From NCBI RefSeq assembly GCF_000282335.1, contig NZ_AKJM01000034.1:1-64000 (forward strand): a stretch of DNA of 64,000 nt. Direction: 5' to 3'. This document shows positions 1-9,070 of the stretch, one piece after another; position 1 is the first letter of the stretch, and each line of letters opens with the position of its first letter. The DNA is from Pseudomonas sp. GM48 (lineage in GTDB: Bacteria > Pseudomonadota > Gammaproteobacteria > Pseudomonadales > Pseudomonadaceae). The translations under genes and the position numbers were made by a program. The notes beneath the pieces were generated by a model that did no database searches, was not told where the DNA came from, and saw nothing but the letters and a program-made list of their open reading frames with translations.

Positions 1-379
1 CGCGGGTCGATTCGGAGATATCGATCCAGCCGGCGTAGGTCTGGCGTTCGACAATCGATTGCCAGCGCACAAAGAGTCGTTTTGGCAGATCGGCGCCCGT
101 GACGGGCATGCCAGAGCCACCCACACCCACCCAGCCACGAGCATTTTCGGTGCCATTTTCATTGTCACTACTGGCTGCCGTTCCTGCCGCAATATGGTGA
201 ATTACCAGCCCCTTTATGTCCTCGACAGCCGAGGTCTCGACCCACACCGTCATATGGGCGGGCTCAGTGAAGCCAATTCCCCACCAACGCAGTTTGTAGT
301 CATTTTTGGCTGACAGCGGATCGACGGGCTGGCATGCGCATATCGACAACATTGCCAGCAAGGCAAACGGGATTTTCAT
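1..379 (-). CDS. DUF2931-like lipoprotein (partial, runs off left edge)
   Basis: The reading frame is open from ATG at 379 to base 1, so the C-terminus is missing (126 residues visible). The N-terminus is a short hydrophobic signal ending in two cysteines (SICAC, residues 12-16), consistent with a lipoprotein. The body has WWGIGF, MTVWVE and TGADLPKRLFVRWQS, which I associate with the DUF2931 family of Pseudomonas lipoproteins often found beside DUF2235 lipase genes. Its start overlaps the upstream DUF2235 stop by ATGA (376-379), so the two are translationally coupled. An immunity or partner role for the lipase is inference. DUF3304 is an alternative family label. Confidence 0.7.
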   Translation of the reverse strand, partial: MKIPFALLAMLSICACQPVDPLSAKNDYKLRWWGIGFTEPAHMTVWVETSAVEDIKGLVIHHIAAGTAASSDNENGTENARGWVGVGGSGMPVTGADLPKRLFVRWQSIVERQTYAGWIDISESTR

Positions 380-1989
380 GGTGACAGCCTCCATTCCGGA
401 ACATGGGGGTGGTGCACCCTTACGGCATCCGCCGTCGGGACATGGGCATAGGCCAGCTCGAATCGAGTGCTGCGAGGTCCGGAGAGGAAGGTCGGGTTCC
501 AGTGCGCCGACTGGTGGATGTAACGGAGCTTCAGCAGTTGCTCTTCGGCTGCAGTCAGGCGGTAGTCACCCGCGATAAATCGTTCGCACAGTGGTTGAAG
601 CTCAGCAGGTGGTGCAAATGCAGCACGTTGCTGAATATCTTCAAACTCAACCCCATGCTTTTTGGCGGCTTCATACATCACCCGCAAGTACACCAGCGCC
701 AGTCCGGCACTGACCTTGCGCCGAAGCTGCAAACCGGCAAACACCCGCTTCTGTTTCGGCGCTGCTTGCTCTCTGGGGGCAGGCAGCAGCTTGACGGGAT
801 CTGGAGTCACCAGCTCCAGCATCTCCAGTGGCCAACCCTTGGCGTGCCATTTTGCGCGTTCCTGATCGGCCTCGCGGTAGATCGAGGTGGTTTTGACCTC
901 GGTGAGTTCGCCCACGTCCAAGGCTTGCAGGGGGCTGAGTAGCACGCACTCTTCGACGTCATCGCGGTAACCCCCGCCGATGTCCGAGTGGGCTCCCGGC
1001 AGGCTGATTTCCGGATGGTCCGGGCCGACCCGGTTAAGGGCGAAGTTGGCGCGGTATTCGTCCCTGGCCACCAGTTGCAGAACGTTGGGGAAGAAACGCG
1101 GCAGCAAGTGCAGCTTGACCCCGGGGGCAGCGGGGCTGCGCACATACCCCAGGTTGCTCAGGCCACCCACGGAAGCGACGGTGTCGAACAGACCGATAAA
1201 CCCGGTCTTGACCCCTTCACCGAACACCTTGCTGAAGCCGCGGGCGAACAGGCGATCCGGCAGGTACAACGTATCTACGAGCGGGCTGTTGATGCCGACC
1301 ATGCACAAGTAGGCGAAGTGGCGGGCGGCGGCCGCGCCACGGCTGAAACCGAAGACATCGAAGATCAGGGACTGGATCTGCAGGTCCGGGAAGCGTTCAT
1401 GGAAGTTGCGTAACCGCCGTTTGACCTGAGCAAACGCGTCATATACCCGGGCCTCGATACCGGTTTCACCGCGACCGAACGCGGCGCCCAGCAATCGGTC
1501 TGGTTCGCCTGCGGTTGTGCCAATCCCTTCGACGTAAACCTTGTCGAATACGATTTTGCTCGATGTAATCAGCTCAACGTTTTTGTCCTCTCGATACAAA
1601 TCATGCAACCGCTTAACATTCGTCACTTCCCCCCCATAACTGCTCTCAGGGTCCCGCATATACGGCTTGCAACTGCCATCCAGATCGTCCTCCGACACTG
1701 GATGATGAGCCCCGCATTTGCGCCCCATCTCGACATTGAACGGGTTGTTGCCGGTGCCGTCGAAAAACACGCCGATGCGCAGGGTGACCTTTACGCGTGC
1801 CGCTTCTTCCCGGGCCTTTTTGGCTTCCCACGCGAGGTTGGCCTGCTCTTCGCGCGCCCGTTGTCGAGCCAGCATTTCGGCGTATTTGCGTTGCTCCTCT
1901 GCCGCATCCCAGTGCGCGGGCTGTCGGGCGCGTGCCTTGGCCTGGTCGCGGCAGACCGCGCAGTGGTACCCCTCAAGATCTTGTTCCAT
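376..1989 (-). CDS. DUF2235 domain protein (Tle1-like alpha/beta-hydrolase, putative phospholipase effector)
   Basis: A 537-residue protein with the DUF2235 fold, an alpha/beta-hydrolase family that includes type VI secretion Tle1 phospholipases. Residues 1-70 are a charged, probably helical N-terminus with a CAVC pair at 10-13. The domain opens with RIGVFFDGTGNN (71-82). The nucleophile elbow is GFSRGAAAARHF, and candidate catalytic Asp and His lie in GLFDTVASVGG and PGAHSDIGGGY. The ATG at 1989 is chosen because AAAGGA lies about 8 bases upstream; an in-frame ATG at 2031 lacks this. No VgrG, PAAR or Hcp gene is visible nearby, so T6SS delivery is inferred from family only. Confidence 0.82.
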   Translation of the reverse strand: MEQDLEGYHCAVCRDQAKARARQPAHWDAAEEQRKYAEMLARQRAREEQANLAWEAKKAREEAARVKVTLRIGVFFDGTGNNPFNVEMGRKCGAHHPVSEDDLDGSCKPYMRDPESSYGGEVTNVKRLHDLYREDKNVELITSSKIVFDKVYVEGIGTTAGEPDRLLGAAFGRGETGIEARVYDAFAQVKRRLRNFHERFPDLQIQSLIFDVFGFSRGAAAARHFAYLCMVGINSPLVDTLYLPDRLFARGFSKVFGEGVKTGFIGLFDTVASVGGLSNLGYVRSPAAPGVKLHLLPRFFPNVLQLVARDEYRANFALNRVGPDHPEISLPGAHSDIGGGYRDDVEECVLLSPLQALDVGELTEVKTTSIYREADQERAKWHAKGWPLEMLELVTPDPVKLLPAPREQAAPKQKRVFAGLQLRRKVSAGLALVYLRVMYEAAKKHGVEFEDIQQRAAFAPPAELQPLCERFIAGDYRLTAAEEQLLKLRYIHQSAHWNPTFLSGPRSTRFELAYAHVPTADAVRVHHPHVPEWRLSP

Positions 1990-2252
1990 GAGTGCATTCC
2001 TTTCAGCGAAATGCCCCTCCCTGGGCGCCAAATCAGGTGATCGATTTTTAGGGGTAAGCTTGCGTGTCGAGGAAGGGGGACGCTGCCAGTTGCAGCCTAT
2101 TTGCTCGTGGGATCGGTCTGGGAAGACTGAGGCCTGGGGCTGTCAGAAAAGTCTTCAAGCAACGAGGGCGGGGAGATGGGACGTGTAGAGCACAGCCCCG
2201 TGGCGACCTGGACTGCCTGCGTGGCCACCCTTTAATCCAGGGTTCGAGGCGC

Positions 2253-3290
2253 TCAGGATTCTTTGGCGTCAGAGTGGGGTTTTGTTCCACCTTGTTTCTG
2301 CGTGCTGCGCCATGAAGCCGGTGGCATGCCGAACTGGCTGATAAACCACCGCGTAAACGAACTCGCCATCGAATACCCGAGCATGTCGGCAATGCGGCTC
2401 AGCGAGTAGTTCGGGTTGTCCAGGTAACGCAGCACCAGATCTCGACGCACATCGTTGATCACGTCGTTGAAGGCGCAACCGTCGTCCTTGAGGCGGCGTT
2501 GCAGGGTGCGCACGTTCATGCCCTGGCTCTGGGCGACCTGTTCGATGGTGGCGCGTCCCATGGGTAGCAGCAGGTAGATGGCCTTGCGCACCTCGAACAG
2601 CATCGAGTTCCCTTCGTGGCTCTGCAGCGAGTCGAGGTAGCTCTGGGCGTAGCGGGCCATGGCCGGGTCGGCGTTGGGGTTGGTCATGTCGAGGCTGATG
2701 TCGGGGCAGACGATGCCGTTGAATTCGCTGCCGAACTCCAGGTTGCAGCCGAACAGCCGGCGATGCAGGTGCAGGTTGTCCGGTGGCTGGTGCATGAAGT
2801 TGACGCTGTAGGGGTGCCAGTGCGAGCCGAGCAGGGCCGAGCACAGCCGGAACATCACACCAATGGCCAGTTCTGTGGCCTGGCGGCTGGGCATGGGCGT
2901 TTCGGTGACCACCTCTTCGCGAATGATCACCATCTTGCCGGCCTCTTCGATGAAGATGGCCAGCGAATCATTCATCAGGTGCCGGTAATCCACCACGACC
3001 TGCAAGGCATCGCGCAGGGTGCGCTGGTGGCTGAGCAGCAGGCTGACCACGCCGAAGTCCGAGAGCTGGCGCGACTCGGCCATGCTCAGGCCGAAGGTCT
3101 GGCAGCCGCTGGCGGTGGCGGAGTCTTCCAGCAGGCGTACGGCGGCATCGATGGGAATGCGGTGTTCAGGGGCCTGCAATTGGGCTTTGCTCAGACCGAC
3201 GGCTGCCATGACATCGCGCGGGTTAAAACCCAGGTACTGGGTGACCTCCAGGTAGTTGGTCAAGACGGCGGCGCGAACAAGCTTGGGCAT
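2253..3290 (-). CDS. AraC family transcriptional regulator
   Basis: A 345-residue protein with the layout of OruR/ArgR-like AraC regulators: an N-terminal arabinose-binding-type ligand domain (about 10-205) and a C-terminal double helix-turn-helix (about 245-335). The second HTH region reads SLSRIADMLGYSMASSFTRWF, a recognisable AraC signature. It is transcribed away from the hydrolase and the DUF1302-to-ligase cluster. By position it is a candidate regulator of that cluster, but nothing in the sequence proves the link. The effector is unknown. Confidence 0.9.
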   Translation of the reverse strand: MPKLVRAAVLTNYLEVTQYLGFNPRDVMAAVGLSKAQLQAPEHRIPIDAAVRLLEDSATASGCQTFGLSMAESRQLSDFGVVSLLLSHQRTLRDALQVVVDYRHLMNDSLAIFIEEAGKMVIIREEVVTETPMPSRQATELAIGVMFRLCSALLGSHWHPYSVNFMHQPPDNLHLHRRLFGCNLEFGSEFNGIVCPDISLDMTNPNADPAMARYAQSYLDSLQSHEGNSMLFEVRKAIYLLLPMGRATIEQVAQSQGMNVRTLQRRLKDDGCAFNDVINDVRRDLVLRYLDNPNYSLSRIADMLGYSMASSFTRWFISQFGMPPASWRSTQKQGGTKPHSDAKES

Positions 3291-3645
3291 GCGAAGGTCT
3301 TCCCTGGGCCGATGGCGGTTGGCGTGAGCGTGGCGACTATATCCAGCGTATCAACAGTTGAACAGTTGTCATGTCGTTGATGATTTGCCTGCGCTCAGGT
3401 CAAGAATCCTCTGCGCTGCGCGCTGACATCACCCCTCATCCGTTGATTACAGTGACCCTGCGCCAACCTGCGGGGTTTTTCGACCGGCGGTCGCGCTGGC
3501 CTGCTGTCCGACAATTTGTCATCAAAAGAAAAGTGCCTGACGTCCAATGTAAAGCGCTTTGGGTGGGCGCTCTTTAATGTCGACCCTACAAAAAGCCCCT
3601 GGCGCAAACAGCCAGTCGAGTTATCGAGAAAGCGAAGGTGTTGAC
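3291..3645. other. Intergenic region between divergent araC-type and hydrolase genes
   Basis: About 355 bases with no convincing gene. Visible are an 8-base tandem direct repeat (AACAGTTG twice, 3353-3368) close upstream of the regulator start and a perfect palindrome AAAGCGCTTT (3551-3560). Either could be part of an operator, but no promoter hexamers stand out. If the hydrolase started at ATG 3577, the end of this stretch would be coding. Confidence 0.5.
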
Positions 3646-4212
3646 GTGGACAAATTGCAAACTGCCGCCACCGTTCTGATCGTCCCGGGTCTGCGCGAGC
3701 ACGTGGCTGAACATTGGCAAACGTTGCTGCAAGACCGGCTGGGCAAAGTGCGCAGCGTCCCGCCACTGGAAACCGACAAACTCGACTGCATGGCCCGTGT
3801 CCGGGCAATCCAGCACGAGCTCGAGCAAATTGACGGGCCGGTGATTCTGGTGGCCCACAGTGCTGGCGTGCTGATGGTCGCGCATTGGGCGGCGCATTAC
3901 AGCCGTCCGATCAAGGGCGCTTTGCTGGCCGCGCCACCGGACCTCGATGCGGTCTGGCCGCCCAACTATCCTTCTTCCGAAACCCTGCGTAGCCAGGGCT
4001 GGAATCCTCTGCCCCAAGGCCCGCTGCCGTTCCGCAGCATCGTGGCCGGCAGCACCAACGATCACCTTGCCAGTCTTCCTGCGGTCACCCGCATGGCAGA
4101 AAGCTGGGGCGCCGAATTGCTCAATCTGGGCGATGTCGGCCACCTCAATCCGGCCGCAGGATTTGGCCACTGGCAGCAAGCCGAAGCACTCATCCTGGAG
4201 CTGGACCGCTAG
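3646..4212 (+). CDS. RBBP9/YdeN-type serine hydrolase
   Basis: A 188-residue alpha/beta hydrolase of the RBBP9/YdeN group. It begins TVLIVPGLREHVAEHWQ, typical of the family, has the nucleophile motif VAHSAGV, an Asp in STNDHLASLP and the catalytic His in DVGHLNPAAGFG. The GTG at 3646 is preferred: GAAGG lies seven bases upstream and the family core begins immediately after. An ATG at 3577 would add 23 residues with no family match. Substrate unknown. It sits 124 bases before the DUF1302 gene, same strand. Confidence 0.82.
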   Translation: MDKLQTAATVLIVPGLREHVAEHWQTLLQDRLGKVRSVPPLETDKLDCMARVRAIQHELEQIDGPVILVAHSAGVLMVAHWAAHYSRPIKGALLAAPPDLDAVWPPNYPSSETLRSQGWNPLPQGPLPFRSIVAGSTNDHLASLPAVTRMAESWGAELLNLGDVGHLNPAAGFGHWQQAEALILELDR

Positions 4213-4336
4213 TACAAGGAGCTGGACTGGCAGTACGCCAACCGGCATTTGCCCTCATTCCTTAAACGCAAACCCATCTATGTTTGCGTGAGGGCGGCTG
4301 CGCTTAAAACAAATACAAAAAGGCGGAGACAACGCA

Positions 4337-6340
4337 ATGCACAACAATAAGAGTCACGGCTTCACCGTAGCGCGCTACACCTTGTTGGCCTCGGCCATTC
4401 TGGCCGTCATTGCGCCGGCGGCCCATGGGGTCGAGCTCGACTTGGGCAACCCGGACTGGACCGCGCGCCTGGATAACACCGTGAAGTACAACTACGGCGT
4501 GCGCACCGAAAGCGCTGACAAACGCATGTTGGGAACGCCGAACAACAACGACGGCGACTACAACTTCCGCAAGGCCGGCACCAACATCACCAACCGTATC
4601 GACCTGTTGACCGAAATGGATGTGGTCTACAAGAATTCCATGGGCTTTCGCGTCAGCGCCGCCAGCTGGTACGACAAGGCCTATGACAACACCGGTTCCA
4701 ACTCCAACCCGTTCGTCAACGGCAATGGATCGACGTCGGGCCTGATCGCCAACGACCCGCGCCTGGCTGCGGTCACCCATGACAACGTCGGCAATGGCAG
4801 CCCGCACCTGAGCAACTATGCCCAGCGCTACTACAGCGGTCCTTCGGGCGAAATCCTCGATGCCTTTGTGTTCTACAGCACCGAAGTGGGCGAGGAGTCG
4901 ATGTTCAGCGCCAAGGCCGGTCAGCACAACGTGTTCTGGGGCGAGACCATTCTCAACCCGGTGCACTCGGTCAGCTACGGCCAGTCCGGCCTCGACCTGG
5001 CCAAGCTTGCCGCGTCGCCGGGCACCGAAGCCAAGGAACTGTTCGTCCCGCGCAATCAACTGTCGATGACGTTCACCGTCAATCCGGAATTGACCGTGGG
5101 CGCCCAGTACTTCCTCGATTGGGACGCCGCGCGTCTGCCCGAAGCCGGTACTTACTACGGTGGTTCGGATCTGATCGGCTATGGTGCGCAGTCGTTCCTG
5201 CTCGGCAACACCAACGCCAAGGTGCCTGGCAGCCCGCTGGGTTGTGGCCTGGCGCCGTGCAACGCGTTGACCAACGTGCGTCGCGGCCATGACCTGACAC
5301 CGGGCAGCAGCGGCGACTGGGGCGTGATGGCCAAGTGGTCGCCGGCCTGGCTGGATGGCACCCTCGGCGTCTACTACCGCGAGACTTCGGAAATCCTGCC
5401 GCAAGCCTGGCTGGATGCCAGGGGCATTACCTCGGCCAACCCCAACGGCACCCGGCCGGCAGGGCAAGTGCCTGCGGTAGTCAACACCCTCAACTCGCTG
5501 GACACCGCCACCTATCAACTGGCGTATGCCGACAACATCAAGATCTTTGGCCTGAGCCTGTCCAAGGACGTGGGCGGGGTCAGCGTCGGCTCGGACCTGA
5601 ACATCCGTCACAACATGCCCCTGGCCAGTATTCCGGCGATTGTCAGTACCCGCAGCCCGCTGGGCCTGGGTCAAGGTCTGGGTCTGTTGCCTGCGCGTAC
5701 GGATGCCACGGGCGTGATCTACGACACCCCGAGCCGCGGCGACAGCATGAGCGCCACCGGCGACACCTTGCACTGGACGCTCAACGGCCTGATGACCCTG
5801 CCGAAAACGCCGGTGTTCGATCAGGCAACAGTGCTGGCCGAGCTGTACTACAGCAACCTGCTCAAGCTCGATAGCAAGAACGAGGCGCTCTACAAGGGCA
5901 AGGACAGCTATCGCGGCATCGACGCGCCGACCCGGGACAACTGGGGCATCGCGGTCAACTTCACACCGACCTGGTACCAGGTGTTCCCCGGTGTCGATCT
6001 CAACGCGCCGATGTCGGTCAACGTGGGTCTCGCCGGTGTGTCACCGGTCTCCGGTGGCGGGGCCAAGGACACCGGCAACTATGCCGTTGGTGTCGGTGCC
6101 GTTGTGTACAACAAATACTTTGTCGACCTGAAGTACGTGGACTCCTTCGGCAAAACCGAAAAATGCAACGTCAGCGGTGTGAGTACCGGCCCGAACGGCG
6201 GTGACGGCTCCACCCCGAACGCCTTTAGCGGCAACGAAAACTACGCCTGTTTCGCCGGTGGCTACTCGTCCTTCTCCGGAGGTGGTGCCACGACTGAGGA
6301 CCGTGGCGCCGTGTACCTGACGATGAAAACAACCTTTTGA
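4337..6340 (+). CDS. DUF1302 domain-containing outer-membrane-type protein
   Basis: A 667-residue exported protein with a cleavable signal peptide (hydrophobic stretch ending around AAHG, residues 26-34). The rest is rich in Gly, Asn and aromatic residues in alternating patterns and ends MKTTF, as expected for an outer-membrane beta-barrel. DUF1302 proteins are nearly always encoded next to DUF1329 proteins, as here (next gene starts 41 bases later). The biochemical role is unsettled; association with hydrophobic substrate handling (steroids, lipids) is known from gene neighbourhoods. Ribosome site GGCGGAGA precedes the ATG. Confidence 0.85.
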   Translation: MHNNKSHGFTVARYTLLASAILAVIAPAAHGVELDLGNPDWTARLDNTVKYNYGVRTESADKRMLGTPNNNDGDYNFRKAGTNITNRIDLLTEMDVVYKNSMGFRVSAASWYDKAYDNTGSNSNPFVNGNGSTSGLIANDPRLAAVTHDNVGNGSPHLSNYAQRYYSGPSGEILDAFVFYSTEVGEESMFSAKAGQHNVFWGETILNPVHSVSYGQSGLDLAKLAASPGTEAKELFVPRNQLSMTFTVNPELTVGAQYFLDWDAARLPEAGTYYGGSDLIGYGAQSFLLGNTNAKVPGSPLGCGLAPCNALTNVRRGHDLTPGSSGDWGVMAKWSPAWLDGTLGVYYRETSEILPQAWLDARGITSANPNGTRPAGQVPAVVNTLNSLDTATYQLAYADNIKIFGLSLSKDVGGVSVGSDLNIRHNMPLASIPAIVSTRSPLGLGQGLGLLPARTDATGVIYDTPSRGDSMSATGDTLHWTLNGLMTLPKTPVFDQATVLAELYYSNLLKLDSKNEALYKGKDSYRGIDAPTRDNWGIAVNFTPTWYQVFPGVDLNAPMSVNVGLAGVSPVSGGGAKDTGNYAVGVGAVVYNKYFVDLKYVDSFGKTEKCNVSGVSTGPNGGDGSTPNAFSGNENYACFAGGYSSFSGGGATTEDRGAVYLTMKTTF

Positions 6341-6381
6341 TTCACCACTGATTTGCTCAATGCAAGCAGGAGAATAACAAG

Positions 6382-7740
6382 ATGAAATTCGCACAAACCG
6401 TGTTGGCTGCTTCGCTGGCCATGGTCCTTGCCGCCCAGGCACAGGCCGCTGTTTCAACCCAGGAAGCTGCCAAACTGGGCACCAGCCTGACCATGGTGGG
6501 CGCTGAAAAAGCCGGGAACGCTGATGGTTCCATTCCTGCCTACAACGGTGGCTTGACGACGCCGCCGGCCAGCTTCAAATCCGGTGACAGCATGCGCCCG
6601 GATCCGTTTGCCAGCGAAAAACCGCTGCTGGTGATCGACGGCAAGAACGTCGATCAATACAAGGGCCTGCTCAGCGCAACCACCGTTGAACTGGCCAAGC
6701 GTTTCCCGACGTTCCATGTCGACGTGTTCCCGACGCACCGTACCGTTTCGCTGCCTCAAGCGATTCTGGATAACGGAGTGAAGAACGCCAGCGGCGCCAA
6801 GTCCCTCGAAGGTGGCCTGGCCATCGACAATGTCCTGCCGGGCGTGCCGTTCCCGATTCCACAATCGGGCAACGAAGCGATGTGGAACTTCCTGCTGCGT
6901 TACCAGGGCGTGAGCATCAGCTCCAAGTACGACTCGTGGAACGTCGACTCCGCCGGTGTGCCAAGCCTTGCGACCACCGGGCAAGCGAACATCTCCTACC
7001 CGATCTACGAAAACCTCTCGCAGCCGATCAGCAGCGCCGATGTGTACTACCAGATGAAGCTGTCCTACACCGGCCCTGCGCGTCGGGCCGGCGAGGCGGT
7101 GATGCTCAAGGACGCCGCCAACCCGTTGCAACAGCCACGTCGCGCCTGGCAATACCTGCCGGGTCAGCGTCGGGTGAAACTGGCACCGAACCTGGCCTAC
7201 GACACGCCAAACCCTGGCACCGCGGGTGCGGGCACCTACGACGACGTGTTCGTGTTCAACGGTGCGCTGGACCGCTACGACTGGAAGCTGGTGGGCAAAC
7301 AGGAAATGATCGTGCCCTACAACACCTACAAGCTGACCTACGTCCAGGATCCGAAGTCGCTGACCACCGCCAACCACCTGGCACCGGACTTCGTGCGCTG
7401 GGAAAAACACCGCGTCTGGGTCGTCGAAGGCAACCTCAAGGCCGGTGCGCGTCACATCTACGCCAAGCGTCGCTTCTACCTCGACGAAGACAGCTGGACC
7501 GCTCTGGCCTCGGATCAATATGACGCCCGTGGTCAGCTCTATCGCGGCTCCTTCGCTTTCCTCAGCCAGAGCTATGACAAGCAGGTGCCGGATTCGACGC
7601 CCTTCATGATCTACGACCTGGTCGGTGGTTCGTACAACATCAACGGTGTAGTCGGCCCTTACGGCGGCATCAAGTACATCGAGCCGCTCTCCAAGGCGCA
7701 GTGGTCGTCGGAATCCCTGGCAGGCGCCGGCATTCGCTAA
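6382..7740 (+). CDS. DUF1329 domain-containing periplasmic protein
   Basis: A 452-residue protein with a Sec signal peptide (cleavage near AQAQA-A, about residue 23). The mature part carries family-like segments such as NGGLTTPPASF near the start and KRRFYLDEDSWTAL near residue 365. DUF1329 proteins are thought to have a LolA/LolB-like fold and accompany DUF1302 proteins, suggesting carriage of a lipid-like substrate through the periplasm; that is inference. GCAGGAG lies ahead of the ATG. A REP pair separates it from the Ycf48-like gene. Confidence 0.85.
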   Translation: MKFAQTVLAASLAMVLAAQAQAAVSTQEAAKLGTSLTMVGAEKAGNADGSIPAYNGGLTTPPASFKSGDSMRPDPFASEKPLLVIDGKNVDQYKGLLSATTVELAKRFPTFHVDVFPTHRTVSLPQAILDNGVKNASGAKSLEGGLAIDNVLPGVPFPIPQSGNEAMWNFLLRYQGVSISSKYDSWNVDSAGVPSLATTGQANISYPIYENLSQPISSADVYYQMKLSYTGPARRAGEAVMLKDAANPLQQPRRAWQYLPGQRRVKLAPNLAYDTPNPGTAGAGTYDDVFVFNGALDRYDWKLVGKQEMIVPYNTYKLTYVQDPKSLTTANHLAPDFVRWEKHRVWVVEGNLKAGARHIYAKRRFYLDEDSWTALASDQYDARGQLYRGSFAFLSQSYDKQVPDSTPFMIYDLVGGSYNINGVVGPYGGIKYIEPLSKAQWSSESLAGAGIR

Positions 7741-7779
7741 GCCAACCGCAAAAACGCGCTCGCACGATCCACCGGCACT

Positions 7780-7878
7780 GTAGGAGCGAGCTCGCTCGCG
7801 ATGGACTCGAGAACACCGCGGGGAACCAGGCTCCCCGCGTCATCGTTAACGCCCATCGCGAGCAAGCTCGCTCCTACA
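7780..7878. repeat. REP inverted pair (BIME), GGAGCG type
   Basis: Two imperfect palindromes face each other: arm 7780-7804 begins TGTAGGAGCGAGC and arm 7853-7878 is its reverse complement with small changes. The spacer ends in CGCGTCATCGTTAACG, nearly the same as the spacers at 15065 and 61869. It could fold into a long hairpin after the DUF1329 gene. Confidence 0.9.
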
Positions 7879-7962
7879 AACGGCATGACCTGCACGGCGT
7901 GAGGTTTTACCGTCAGGCACACGCAAGTGTGCCTCGACGCGGTTTTCCGAAGAGGACGCAGC

Positions 7963-9054
7963 ATGTGTTCGTATAAAAATAATATTTTGCAGCTGGCGTT
8001 GGGCGTCGTGCTCGGCCTGTTGCAGGGCGTTACCCACGCGGCCGAATACGTCGACGTGCTGGACCTGCCCGCCAGGGTCAGCGCCTTGGCGATCAACAGC
8101 CCGTTGTCCGGCATGGCCCGCGCCGGTGAGCGCGTGATTGCCGTCGGCCAGCGTGGCCATATTCTGTTTTCCGATGATGCGGGCAAGCATTGGCAGCAGG
8201 CCGCTGTGCCGGTCAGTGCCGACCTCACCGCGGTGAATTTTCCAACCGCCACCCAGGGCTGGGCGGTGGGCAATGACGGCGTGGTGCTGCACAGCAGCGA
8301 CGCCGGCGCGACCTGGAAGAAGCAACTCGACGGTCGCCAGATTGGCGAATTGCTGATCAAGCATTACTCGGCGCTGGCCAAGGCCGAGCCGGGCAACGAG
8401 CAATGGCCCCAGTTGGCTACGGAAGGCCAACGACTACTGGATCAAGGCGCGGACAAACCGCTGCTCGACGTCTGGTTCGCCAACGACAAAACCGGCTATG
8501 TGGTCGGCGTGTTCAACCTGATCCTGCGCACCGACGACGGTGGCCAGAGCTGGACCCCGTTCCAGGATCGCACCGACAACCCGCAGAGCCTGCACCTCAA
8601 CGCAATCGCCGCCACCGGCGACGCTTTGTACATCGCCGGCGAGCAGGGTTTGTTGCTTAAGTGGGATGACAGCACCCAGCGTTTCGCCGCCGTGCCGACG
8701 CCTTATCAAGGCAGCTTCTTCGGCGTGCTCGGCAAGCCCGGCGAAGTACTGGTCTACGGCTTGCGCGGCAACGTGCTGCGCAGCAGCGACGGCGGCCAGA
8801 GCTGGACCGCACTGGACACCGGCCTGCACGTCAGCATCACCGCGGGCCTGATCGATGCCCGTGGCAACTACCGCTTGTTCACCCAGGGCGGGCAGATGCT
8901 GGTCAGCCAAGGGACGGGCGCGCAGCTGCACCTGCTGCAGCAACCGGCACCGACACCGGTCGCCGGCGCTACCCAGTCCGCCGACGGTGCTCTGGTGCTG
9001 GCGGGCAGCCGTGGTGCCCGGACGTTGTCCACCGATCCAGCCCTCGAACCCTAA
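7963..9054 (+). CDS. Ycf48/Hcf136-like beta-propeller protein
   Basis: A 363-residue exported protein (signal peptide to about residue 26, cleavage near THA-AEYVD). It carries repeated blades of the BNR/Ycf48 kind: ILFSDDAGKHWQQ, VLHSSDAGATWKK, ILRTDDGGQSWTP and VLRSSDGGQSWTA. In cyanobacteria Ycf48 helps photosystem II assembly; in heterotrophs homologues typically sit beside RND/MMPL exporters, as here. A helper or assembly role for the downstream exporter is inference. The ATG at 7963 has AGAGGA upstream and begins the signal peptide. Confidence 0.85.
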   Translation: MCSYKNNILQLALGVVLGLLQGVTHAAEYVDVLDLPARVSALAINSPLSGMARAGERVIAVGQRGHILFSDDAGKHWQQAAVPVSADLTAVNFPTATQGWAVGNDGVVLHSSDAGATWKKQLDGRQIGELLIKHYSALAKAEPGNEQWPQLATEGQRLLDQGADKPLLDVWFANDKTGYVVGVFNLILRTDDGGQSWTPFQDRTDNPQSLHLNAIAATGDALYIAGEQGLLLKWDDSTQRFAAVPTPYQGSFFGVLGKPGEVLVYGLRGNVLRSSDGGQSWTALDTGLHVSITAGLIDARGNYRLFTQGGQMLVSQGTGAQLHLLQQPAPTPVAGATQSADGALVLAGSRGARTLSTDPALEP

Positions 9055-9070
9055 GAGCGAGAACCCAGAC

